64,000 bases of DNA. It comes from JACQFK01 sp036383955 (GTDB lineage Bacteria > Planctomycetota > MHYJ01 > JACPRB01). The translations under genes were made by a program, and so were the position numbers. The stretch spans positions 1 through 64,000 of the forward strand of contig DASVNH010000204.1 in the NCBI GenBank assembly GCA_036383955.1, in the 5' to 3' direction. The notes below the pieces were generated by a model. The model saw only the letters and a program-made list of their open reading frames with translations. It was not told where the DNA came from and searched no databases. This document shows positions 49,989-56,968 of the stretch, one piece after another (positions within the stretch are counted from its first letter, which is position 1; each line of letters opens with the position of its first letter).

Positions 49989-51959
49989 ATGATTCGCTGC
50001 CTCGCGCTCGTCGTGCTCCTCGCGCTTCCCCAGGATAAAAAGGGCGTCCTGGCCCCGGAAGACCAGATCAAGGCGTTCAAGCTGTTCCCGGGGCTGGAGG
50101 CGACGACCTGGGCGATGGAGCCCGGCTTCACCAATCCGACGAACTTCGACATCGACGAGCGCGGGCGCGTGTGGGTGACCGAGTCGGTCAATTACCGCGG
50201 CTTCAAGGGCCGGCCGGAAGGCGACCGGGTCGTGATCATCGAGGACACGGACCTCGACGGCAAGGCGGACAGCTACAAGGTCTTCGTCCAGGACAAGGCG
50301 ATCGTCGGGCCTCTCGGCATCTGCGTGCTGGGCAACAAGGTCTACGTCGCCCAGTCGCCGAAGATGCTCGTCTATACCATCGACGAGAGCGGCGACAAGC
50401 CCGTCGGGACGCCCGAGGTGCTCTTCGACGGCTTCGGCGGCGTGAACCACGACCACGGCCTGCACTCGATCATGTTCGGCCCCGACGGCCGTTTCTACTT
50501 CAACGGTGGCAACGACGGCTGCCGCGGCGCCGAGATCAAGAACGGCAAGGGCGAGCCGATCATCGACAGCACGAACAGCGGCGCCGGCGGCAAGGGCAAG
50601 ACCTGGCGCGGCGGCCCCGCCGGCGGCCCGGGCAAGGGCTACCAGGAGGGCATGGCCTTCCGCTGCAATCCCGACGGCACGGGCTTCGAGACCCTCGGCC
50701 ACAACTTCCGGAACAACTACGAGGTCGCCGCCGACAGCTTCGGCACCGCCTGGCAGTCGGACAACGACGACGACGGCAACCAGGGCGTGCGCATCAACTA
50801 CGTCATGGAAGGCGGCAACTTCGGCTACAAGGGCTATGCCGGCCGCGACTGGGGCCGCGACATGCCCAGCTACCCCGGCCAGTGGAAGCAGGAAGCCCAC
50901 TTCCACCAGCGCGACCCGGGCGTCGTCCCCAACCTGCTCAGCACCGGCGGCGGCTCGCCGACCGGCATCCTGGTGAACGAGGGCGACCTCCTGGGCGAGA
51001 AGCTCAAGGGCGCGCTCATCCACTGCGACGCCGGCCCGAGCGTCGTCCGCGCGTACTTCCCCAAGATGGACGGCGCCGGCTACTCCTGCGGCGTCGCCGA
51101 GGTCGTCAAGTCCACGCACAACTGGTTCCGGCCGGCCGACGTCTGCATCGGCGTCGACGGCGCCCTCTACGTCGCGGACTGGACCGACGCGGGCGTCGGC
51201 GGCCACGCGACCGCCGACAAGGACCTCACGCGGATCAGCGGCCGCATCTACCGGATCGCGCCCGCCGGCAACAAGCCGTCGGTGCCGAAGCTCGATCTCT
51301 CGAGCGTCAAGGGCCAGATCGACGCCCTCCTCTCCCCCAACCTCGCGCGCCGCTACGCCGCGTATCAGAAGCTGCTCGCGGGCGGCGAGGCCGAGCTGAA
51401 GGAGCTGTTCGCGACGTCCAAGGACGCCCGCCACCGCGCCCGCGCCCTCTGGCTGCTCGCGCGCAAGAACTCGAGCCACGTGACGGCGGCGCTGTCGGAC
51501 AAGGACGTCGACATCCGCATCACCGCGCTGCGCGCCGCGCGCCTCATCAAGATGGACATGGCCCCGATCCTGGCGAAGATGGCCGGCGACGAGAGCCTGG
51601 CCGTGGCCCGGGAAGTCGCCCTCGCGCTGAACTACGAGCCGACGGACAAGGCGATGGACACGCTGGTCGCGCTGATCGACCGGATGACGCCTCCGGCCGA
51701 GGCCGGCGAACAGCCCAAGGCGGCCGGCAACTACCAGCCCGAGTCGGAGCTGGAGCAGTGGCGCCAGAAGAAGTATCAGCACCGCTGGTATCTCGAGGCG
51801 CTCGGCATCGCCGCGACGGGCCGCGAGAAGGAAACGCTGGAAGCGTGGACGGCCAAAGGCAAGAATAAGGATCCGAAGGTCGCCGAGCTGGTCGCCTGGC
51901 GCCTGAACCGCGTGATTCCCGAAGCGCCCCCGCCGCCGCCCAAGAAACAGGGGAACTGA
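49989..51959 (+). CDS. PVC-type membrane-bound dehydrogenase-like propeller
   Basis: 656 residues. Signal peptide MIRCLALVVLLALPQ. The propeller begins FKLFPGLEATTWAMEPGFTN, with PTNFDIDERGRVWVTESVNY, GLHSIMFGPDGRFYFNGGND, NFRNNYEVAADSFGTAWQSD, VNEGDLLGEKLKGALIHCDA and GVDGALYVADWTDAGVGGH, all hallmarks of the PVC dehydrogenase domain. The C-terminus holds HEAT-like repeats. As in the operon at 33 kb, the heme domain is in the following gene, whose ATG overlaps its stop (TGATG). Preceded by a 109-bp AT-rich gap with TATATAT at 49948. Confidence 0.87.
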   Translation: MIRCLALVVLLALPQDKKGVLAPEDQIKAFKLFPGLEATTWAMEPGFTNPTNFDIDERGRVWVTESVNYRGFKGRPEGDRVVIIEDTDLDGKADSYKVFVQDKAIVGPLGICVLGNKVYVAQSPKMLVYTIDESGDKPVGTPEVLFDGFGGVNHDHGLHSIMFGPDGRFYFNGGNDGCRGAEIKNGKGEPIIDSTNSGAGGKGKTWRGGPAGGPGKGYQEGMAFRCNPDGTGFETLGHNFRNNYEVAADSFGTAWQSDNDDDGNQGVRINYVMEGGNFGYKGYAGRDWGRDMPSYPGQWKQEAHFHQRDPGVVPNLLSTGGGSPTGILVNEGDLLGEKLKGALIHCDAGPSVVRAYFPKMDGAGYSCGVAEVVKSTHNWFRPADVCIGVDGALYVADWTDAGVGGHATADKDLTRISGRIYRIAPAGNKPSVPKLDLSSVKGQIDALLSPNLARRYAAYQKLLAGGEAELKELFATSKDARHRARALWLLARKNSSHVTAALSDKDVDIRITALRAARLIKMDMAPILAKMAGDESLAVAREVALALNYEPTDKAMDTLVALIDRMTPPAEAGEQPKAAGNYQPESELEQWRQKKYQHRWYLEALGIAATGREKETLEAWTAKGKNKDPKVAELVAWRLNRVIPEAPPPPPKKQGN

Positions 51960-52672
51960 TGCTGCTCCTCGCCTTGATGCTTGCCGGGGATGTCGAGAAG
52001 ATCCTCGACATCAAGGCGCCCATGGAGGAGCGCGAGGCGGCGGTCAAGGCGCTGGCGAAAACCAAGGACGGGGCCCGGTCCCTGCTCAACCTGGTGGACG
52101 CGGGCAAGTTTCCGCTGGAGCTGAAGGCCACGGCGGCCTTCTCGCTCGCGGCGAACAAGGACGTCGCCAAGGAAGCCGCCGAAAAGCTCCCCTTGCCCAA
52201 GGCGAAGGGCGGCAAGACCCTGCCTCCGCTGGACGAGCTGTCCGCGATGAAGGGGGACGTCGCCGCCGGCGCGAAGGTCTTCCGACGTCCCGAGGGCCCG
52301 AACTGCATCGGATGTCATCAGCTGAACGAAGAGGGCAAGCTGGTGGGGCCGCCGCTGTCGACCATCGGCAACAAGCTCGGGCGCGACCAGCTCTTCGAGT
52401 CGGTCCTGACGCCGAGCGCGGCGATCCTGATGAGCTACGAGAACTGGATCGTGCGGACGAAGGGCGGCGACATCAAGCAAGGGATCAAAGTCGAGGACAC
52501 GGACGACCACGTCACGCTGAAGGACAACCAGGGCGAGTACATCGACATCCCGGTCGGCCAGATCGCGGACAAGAAGCAGATGACGCTGTCGATGATGCCC
52601 GAGAACATCACGGAGTCGATGTCCGTGCAGGACCTCGTGGATCTGGTCGCGTTTCTCCAGACGCTGAAATAG
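51959..52672 (+). CDS. PVC-type c-type cytochrome
   Basis: 237 residues. MLLLALMLAGDVEK may be a minimal signal peptide. HEAT-like helices (15-80) precede a cytochrome c domain with CIGCH (116-120), KLVGPPLSTIGNKLGRDQLF, ESVLTPSAAILMSYENW, the beta insert GIKVEDTDDHVTLKDNQGEY and distal Met in SMMPENI; the last 20 residues (VQDLVDLVAFLQTLK) are the usual end of the PVC heme-binding domain. It should take electrons from the dehydrogenase encoded immediately upstream. The heme must be attached outside the membrane, so export is required. Confidence 0.88.
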   Translation: MLLLALMLAGDVEKILDIKAPMEEREAAVKALAKTKDGARSLLNLVDAGKFPLELKATAAFSLAANKDVAKEAAEKLPLPKAKGGKTLPPLDELSAMKGDVAAGAKVFRRPEGPNCIGCHQLNEEGKLVGPPLSTIGNKLGRDQLFESVLTPSAAILMSYENWIVRTKGGDIKQGIKVEDTDDHVTLKDNQGEYIDIPVGQIADKKQMTLSMMPENITESMSVQDLVDLVAFLQTLK

Positions 52673-52682
52673 GGGGATGTCG

Positions 52683-53387
52683 ATGCTCCTCGCCCTCGCT
52701 CTCCTGCTCCAGGACCCGTTCGACTCGGCCCTTCCGGGCCTCGCTCAGGGCAGGCCCTTCACGGTCGTCGCTCAGGACAAGTGGCTCTTTGAGGACAAGT
52801 TCGCGGCGGCGCCCGGCAAGGGGTATTCCTGGATCCGGGCGGACGCGGCGGCGTCGAAAGTCGAGAAGGGCGCGCTGCATCTGAAGGCGCTGCCGGGCAC
52901 GATCTGGGAGAAGACGGCCACGCAGAAAAACCTGCTGGTGCGGGACGTCCCGGCTTACAAGGAGGACGAGGGCTCGATCGCGGTCGAAGTGACGGTCACG
53001 AACGTGATGGCGGTCGACGGCGAGCAGGCCGGCCTGATGCTGTACCTGGACGACGACCACTACCTGAAGCTCTGCCGGGAGCGGGTGGGCGGGAAGACGC
53101 AGATCGTGTTCGCGCGGGAAGTGGCGGGCGTCGCGGTCTGCCCCGTCGAGCGCAATGACCCGGCCGCCTCGCACAAGCTGCGGATCCGCTGGGAGCCGAA
53201 CAAGGTCTACGCCGAGATGCTGCCGGCGGGCGGCCCGAAGTGGCTCGTGGCGGGCTACTGCGAGTCGCCCTTCCGGAAGCCCGACGGCGTCAAAGTAGCG
53301 CTGTATGCCTGCGGCGGCAAGGCGGACGCCCCCGGCTGGGCCCAGTTCACCGACTTCCGCGTCGGCCACCCCGCCCCCGTCGAATAG
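52683..53387 (+). CDS. Secreted DUF1349-like concanavalin-fold protein
   Basis: 234 residues. MLLALALLLQ is a minimal signal peptide; GGGGGA lies 5 bp before ATG 52683, which is why I prefer it to ATG 52677. The body (LFEDKFAAAPGKGYSW, GALHLKALPGTIW, GLMLYLDDDHYLKLCRERVG, HKLRIRWEPNKVYAEM, GVKVALYACGGK) is a beta-sandwich like DUF1349/LamG glucanase-like domains. Presumably binds or processes a sugar. It lies 10 bp after the cytochrome gene, in the same operon. Confidence 0.68.
   Translation: MLLALALLLQDPFDSALPGLAQGRPFTVVAQDKWLFEDKFAAAPGKGYSWIRADAAASKVEKGALHLKALPGTIWEKTATQKNLLVRDVPAYKEDEGSIAVEVTVTNVMAVDGEQAGLMLYLDDDHYLKLCRERVGGKTQIVFAREVAGVAVCPVERNDPAASHKLRIRWEPNKVYAEMLPAGGPKWLVAGYCESPFRKPDGVKVALYACGGKADAPGWAQFTDFRVGHPAPVE
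52729..52754 (+). repeat. Divergent CCCTGAGC repeat in the DUF1349-like gene
   Basis: CCCTTC, eight variable bases, GCTCAGGGCAGG; encodes PGLAQGRP just after the signal peptide. Two bases longer and more diverged than the other copies. Confidence 0.4.
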
Positions 53388-53433
53388 GATCCTGATCCTG
53401 TAACAGCGGAGGGGTCTGGGGTACTAGTTTGCG

Positions 53434-53967
53434 ATGACCCGACTGGCGCTGGTCCTGACCCTCCTCCTGCCCCAGGAGCCGGCGGCCGATTTCCGGCCCG
53501 GGCTGATCGGCGAATTCTTCGAGCTGCAGGGAGAGGTCGAGGACTTCCCCACCCTGACCGCCGACAAGAAGCCGGCGCTGCGGCGGATCGACACCCAGGT
53601 GAACTTCGAGACCACGGAAGCCGCGTTCGGCGGGACGGGCCTCACCGACAAGTTCTACGTCCGCTGGACGGGCGTCCTCCGCGTCGCGATCGAGGGCAAG
53701 TACACCATCTACACCGAGTCCGACGACGGCTCCCGCTTCTTCGTGGGCGACACGAAGGTCGTCGACAACGGCGGCCTCCACACCATGGAGGAGAAGAGCG
53801 GCGAGATCGAGCTCAAGCCCGGCGACCACCCCATCCGCCTCGAGCTTTTCGACAACCAGGGCGCGGCCGGCTGCCGCCTGTCCTGGGAAGGCCCCGGCAT
53901 CGCAAAGGCCGTCATCCCCGACAAGGTCCTTTTCCACAAGAAGGACAAAGACCTCGACAAGGACTAA
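53434..53967 (+). CDS. Secreted PA14-domain protein
   Basis: 177 residues. Signal peptide MTRLALVLTLLLPQ. The mature protein is a single PA14 beta-barrel: PGLIGEFFELQGEVEDF, FYVRWTGVLRVAIEGKYTIY, ESDDGSRFFVGDTKVVDNGG, PIRLELFDNQGAAGCRLSWE. PA14 domains bind carbohydrates and often occur in glycosidases or adhesins. A TACTAG sequence stands exactly 6 bp before the ATG, similar to other starts in the window. A strong hairpin follows. Confidence 0.8.
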   Translation: MTRLALVLTLLLPQEPAADFRPGLIGEFFELQGEVEDFPTLTADKKPALRRIDTQVNFETTEAAFGGTGLTDKFYVRWTGVLRVAIEGKYTIYTESDDGSRFFVGDTKVVDNGGLHTMEEKSGEIELKPGDHPIRLELFDNQGAAGCRLSWEGPGIAKAVIPDKVLFHKKDKDLDKD

Positions 53968-53990
53968 GCGGCCCGCCTCGCGGGCCGCTT
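53966..53990. terminator. Bidirectional terminator hairpin
   Basis: AAGCGGCCCG, loop CCTCG, CGGGCCGCTT: a perfect 10-bp G/C-rich stem ending with TT on one side and preceded by AA, so it can act for both convergent genes. It overlaps the PA14 stop and ends 3 bp before the stop of the DUF1428 gene. Confidence 0.75.
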
Positions 53991-53993
53991 CGC

Positions 53994-54350
53994 TCAGCGG
54001 CTCACGAGCCCCTTGAAGCCGCCCCAGGCCATGCGCTTGATGTCGAAGGGCATGTCGTCCGCGTCGCAGCTGTCGTGAAGGCGCTTGTCCTTCATGACCT
54101 TCTTGTTCACCGCGTCCCGGTGCGCGCGCGACTTGTAGACGATGTAGGCGAACACCATCGTCTCCCCCGCCTTCGCCTTCGCCAGCTTCGGGAAGGGCAG
54201 CCCGAAGCCGGGCGTCATGTCCTCGCCCACCGCTTCGACGTACTGCAGCGCGCCGTGGTCGCGCCAGACTTTCGACGCCAGCGTCGCCATCTTCTTGTAG
54301 GCGCCCAGGTTCTTCTTCGGCAGCGGCAGCAGGAATCCGTCCACGTACAT
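53994..54350 (-). CDS. DUF1428 (YbaA-like) protein
   Basis: 118 residues. MYVDGFLLPLPKKNLGAYKK, GALQYVEAVGEDM, MVFAYIVYKSRAHRDAVNKK, MPFDIKRMAWGGFKGLV match the DUF1428 family of small dimeric alpha/beta-barrel cytosolic proteins. Function unknown; the fold resembles stress-responsive or monooxygenase-like domains. It starts 2 bp after the stop of the PEP-hydrolase-like gene, so is probably co-transcribed from the bidirectional promoter at 54830. Confidence 0.85.
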   Translation of the reverse strand: MYVDGFLLPLPKKNLGAYKKMATLASKVWRDHGALQYVEAVGEDMTPGFGLPFPKLAKAKAGETMVFAYIVYKSRAHRDAVNKKVMKDKRLHDSCDADDMPFDIKRMAWGGFKGLVSR

Positions 54351-54352
54351 GT

Positions 54353-54823
54353 CTATCCCTCCTTTAAGGTTTCCCAGATCAGAGCGCCGGGGACGTCGAC
54401 CCCCTTCGGCACCACGACCGCGTCGACGGCCGGCGCCACGAGCGCGGCCTGCTCGGCGTTGAACGCCATCCCCAGCGTCAGGAAGCCGGCGCGGCGGGCG
54501 GCGCGGAGGAAGTCGACCTCCTTCGCGTACCCCAGCTCGGCCGCCGCCAGGCTGCGCCCGAACTGGCCGTCGATGAGCCCCACGCTCGGCAGGTTGATGA
54601 CGCCGACGGCCCCCAGCGCCTTGACCTCGGCGAGCAGGCGGTCGCGGTCGCGGAACGGGTCGGTGGCGCAGAGGCCGGCCACGACGGGGACCTTGGCCGT
54701 CCGCAGGAGGTCCAGCGTGGCCGCGTTCGCGTCGCCGAGCGGGAGCAGGCCCAGGTGGAGCCGGCGCCCCGCCGCGTTGTGCGCGATCCGGTAGTCTCCG
54801 GCGAGCAGGTCCTTCAAGGTCAC
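54353..54823 (-). CDS. Half-length phosphoenolpyruvate hydrolase-like TIM-barrel protein
   Basis: 156 residues from GTG. The segments GLLPLGDANAATLDLL, VPVVAGLCATDPFRDRDRLL, VGVINLPSVGLIDGQFGRSL, LGYAKEVDFLRAARRAGF and TLGMAFNAEQAALVAPA match the C-terminal two-thirds of the PEP hydrolase-like/TIM-barrel signal protein family (usually about 270 residues). The first barrel strands and the last ones are missing, yet the gene has intact start signals: a TATACT box 6 bp before the GTG. It may be a functional half-barrel or a decayed gene. Divergent from the permuted-papain gene. Confidence 0.65.
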   Translation of the reverse strand: MTLKDLLAGDYRIAHNAAGRRLHLGLLPLGDANAATLDLLRTAKVPVVAGLCATDPFRDRDRLLAEVKALGAVGVINLPSVGLIDGQFGRSLAAAELGYAKEVDFLRAARRAGFLTLGMAFNAEQAALVAPAVDAVVVPKGVDVPGALIWETLKEG

Positions 54824-54829
54824 GCGGCC

Positions 54830-54837
54830 AGTATACT
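54830..54837. promoter_or_regulatory. Palindromic -10 element serving two divergent start codons
   Basis: AGTATACT is its own reverse complement. Read rightward, TATACT (54832-54837) is 6 bp from ATG 54844; read leftward, TATACT (54835-54830) is 6 bp from GTG 54823. Both genes would be leaderless and transcribed from one symmetrical box. Confidence 0.65.
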
Positions 54838-54843
54838 CAGACG

Positions 54844-56925
54844 ATGAATCTACGTGTCCAGGTCCGTCGCCTCATGGTCGGCTCGCTCGTCGCCACGGCC
54901 GGCCTGCTCCTGCTCGCGATCGCCCTCGGCTCGTTCGGCGAGTTTCGAACCCAGCTGCTGCTCACGACCTTCGGGCTCTTCGCCGGAGCGCTCCTCGCGC
55001 ACGTGGAGCTGAAGGCCGTCGACGCCTTCCCCCGCCTCGCCCGCGCGGCGCTGGGGATACTCCTGACGTCCCAGGCCCTCTACTACGCGCTCGTGTGGAC
55101 CGACCTCCGCCGCCACGGCGAGCTCTGGCGCCTCTGGTGGCTCGCCATGGTCGCGTCGGTGACGGCGGCCCACCTGATCGCGCTCTTCCTCCCGGGCGAC
55201 CCGCGGCAGAACTGGTGGAACAAGGCGACGGCCGTCTGCGCCCTGATCGCGGGCGCTTGCCTCGCGCCGAGTTTTCCTCCCATGGACATGCCGCCGCTCC
55301 TGATCGCGCTCTACGTCCCGGCCGCGCTGGGCTCGGTCGTCGGCTCGGTCCTGGTCTGGCGCCGGCGGATCCGCAAGGACGGACCTCCGACGCCGCTGCC
55401 CTTCTGGGCCCGCGCGGCCTGGGTCGTCGGCAGCGTCGTCGGCGCGTTCGGCCTCGGCTGGTACGTGGGCGGCGCGGGGCATCCGATGTCGGCCCTCGAC
55501 GAAGTCTTCCCGTCGGCTCTGAGCGGCCTGAAGTCCGAGCGGATCGAGAGCATGGTGCGGGAGGACGTCGACCGCCTCAAGGCCGTCTGCGCGGAGCTGG
55601 ACGCGCTGGCGGCGAAGGTCGTCGGGCTGGAAACGTCCATCCGCGAGAAACAGAAGGCGGAGAACCGGACGTTCTACAAGCCCGAGGAAGACGACCAGGT
55701 CCGCTGGGCATTCGTGAGCTACCTCTCGCAGCGGGCGGCGCTGAACAGCCTGGCGGCGACGTACGCGAGCTACGAGGCGGTGCGGGAGCCGGAGCTGCGG
55801 GCGCGCTGCTTCATGGTCGGCTACGCGGCGGGCTGCGCGGCCTTCGAGGCGGGACTCCAGTTCGTCTGGACCTACCGCGACAACGATTCCGTGCGGCGCA
55901 AGCTGAACGAGGGCGAGCCGCGCTGGGGCCTGAAGCCCGGGATGTTCGACCGCATCTACGACAGCGTGAGCGACGCCCGCCATCTGCGGACGATGCACGA
56001 GATGTCGGCGCTCTACGACGCGCGGCGGGGCGATTGGACGTCGGCCTGGCCCCCCGACACCTACGCGTGGCTCGACGCCCGGATCGTCCGCGGCCGCGAC
56101 TACGTGAAGGCGCACGCGGTGAGCAAATCGCGCGCCTGGCTGAGCCGCCTGACGCGGCAGGTGAAGGAGGACGGCTACCGGCCGATCTACGGCGCGCAGA
56201 CGGAGCTGTCGATCTGGATCGGCGACACGCGGATCACGCGGGACCCGCCGGCCATCACGGTCGACCAGATCAAGGTGGCGCGGGCGGAGATGCGGCCGGG
56301 CGACATCATCCTGGAGCGCCGCAACTGGTTCCTGTCGAACGCCTTCCTGCCCGGCTTCTGGCCCCACGGGGCGCTCTACGTCGGGAGCGTCGACGACATC
56401 CGCCGCCTGGGGCTGGCGGACCATCCGGAGGTGAAGTCGCGGCTGGCGGCGTTTTCGAAGCCGGACGAGCACGGGGAGCTGCCCTCGGTGGTCGAGTCGG
56501 TCTCCGAAGGCGTGATCTTCAATACGCTGTCGCACTCGATCCACGCCGACCACGTGGCCGTGCTCCGGCCGCGCAAGCTGAGCGAGAAGCAGATCGGCGA
56601 GGCGATCGTGCGCGCGTTCAGCCACCAGGGGAAGCCGTACGACTTCGAGTTCGACTTCTTCACCTCGGACAAGCTGGTCTGCACCGAGCTGGTCTACCGG
56701 GCCTACGAGGGCTTCCTGCGCTTCGACCTCGTGCGCGTGATGGGCCGCGACACCCTGCCCGCCCTGGAGATCGCCCGCAAGTTCTCCAAGGAGCGCTCGT
56801 CGGCCGACGCCGAGCTCGACTTCGTGCTGATGCTCGACGCCCTCCCCGGCGAACAGAAAGCTGTCCGCGTGGGTCCCGAGATCTTGATCGAGTCCATCGA
56901 CCGCGAGAAGTCCTTCGGCCGCTGA
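54844..56925 (+). CDS. Multi-span membrane protein with C-terminal permuted papain-like (YiiX-type) domain
   Basis: 693 residues. The first 215 residues contain six hydrophobic helices (VGSLVATAGLLLLAIAL, LLTTFGLFAGALLAHVEL, AALGILLTSQALYYALV, LAMVASVTAAHLIALFL, ALYVPAALGSVVGSVLVW, AAWVVGSVVGAFGLGWY). A helical region (230-470) is followed by a YaeF/YiiX-like cysteine peptidase/amidase core: RPGDIILERR, FWPHGALYVG (His508) and KLVCTELVYRAY (Cys613), the permuted His-before-Cys order. Probable hydrolysis of an amide bond in an envelope substrate. TATACT 6 bp upstream suggests a leaderless start. Confidence 0.75.
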   Translation: MNLRVQVRRLMVGSLVATAGLLLLAIALGSFGEFRTQLLLTTFGLFAGALLAHVELKAVDAFPRLARAALGILLTSQALYYALVWTDLRRHGELWRLWWLAMVASVTAAHLIALFLPGDPRQNWWNKATAVCALIAGACLAPSFPPMDMPPLLIALYVPAALGSVVGSVLVWRRRIRKDGPPTPLPFWARAAWVVGSVVGAFGLGWYVGGAGHPMSALDEVFPSALSGLKSERIESMVREDVDRLKAVCAELDALAAKVVGLETSIREKQKAENRTFYKPEEDDQVRWAFVSYLSQRAALNSLAATYASYEAVREPELRARCFMVGYAAGCAAFEAGLQFVWTYRDNDSVRRKLNEGEPRWGLKPGMFDRIYDSVSDARHLRTMHEMSALYDARRGDWTSAWPPDTYAWLDARIVRGRDYVKAHAVSKSRAWLSRLTRQVKEDGYRPIYGAQTELSIWIGDTRITRDPPAITVDQIKVARAEMRPGDIILERRNWFLSNAFLPGFWPHGALYVGSVDDIRRLGLADHPEVKSRLAAFSKPDEHGELPSVVESVSEGVIFNTLSHSIHADHVAVLRPRKLSEKQIGEAIVRAFSHQGKPYDFEFDFFTSDKLVCTELVYRAYEGFLRFDLVRVMGRDTLPALEIARKFSKERSSADAELDFVLMLDALPGEQKAVRVGPEILIESIDREKSFGR

Positions 56926-56968
56926 TTCCGGCAAAGAAACGCCCGCGGAATCGGATTGGGAGGACCAG

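Noticed and set aside
54850..56934. A 694-codon minus-strand frame opposite the permuted-papain membrane protein
   Set aside because: Arg-rich antisense shadow; the plus strand has membrane helices, catalytic residues and a promoter.
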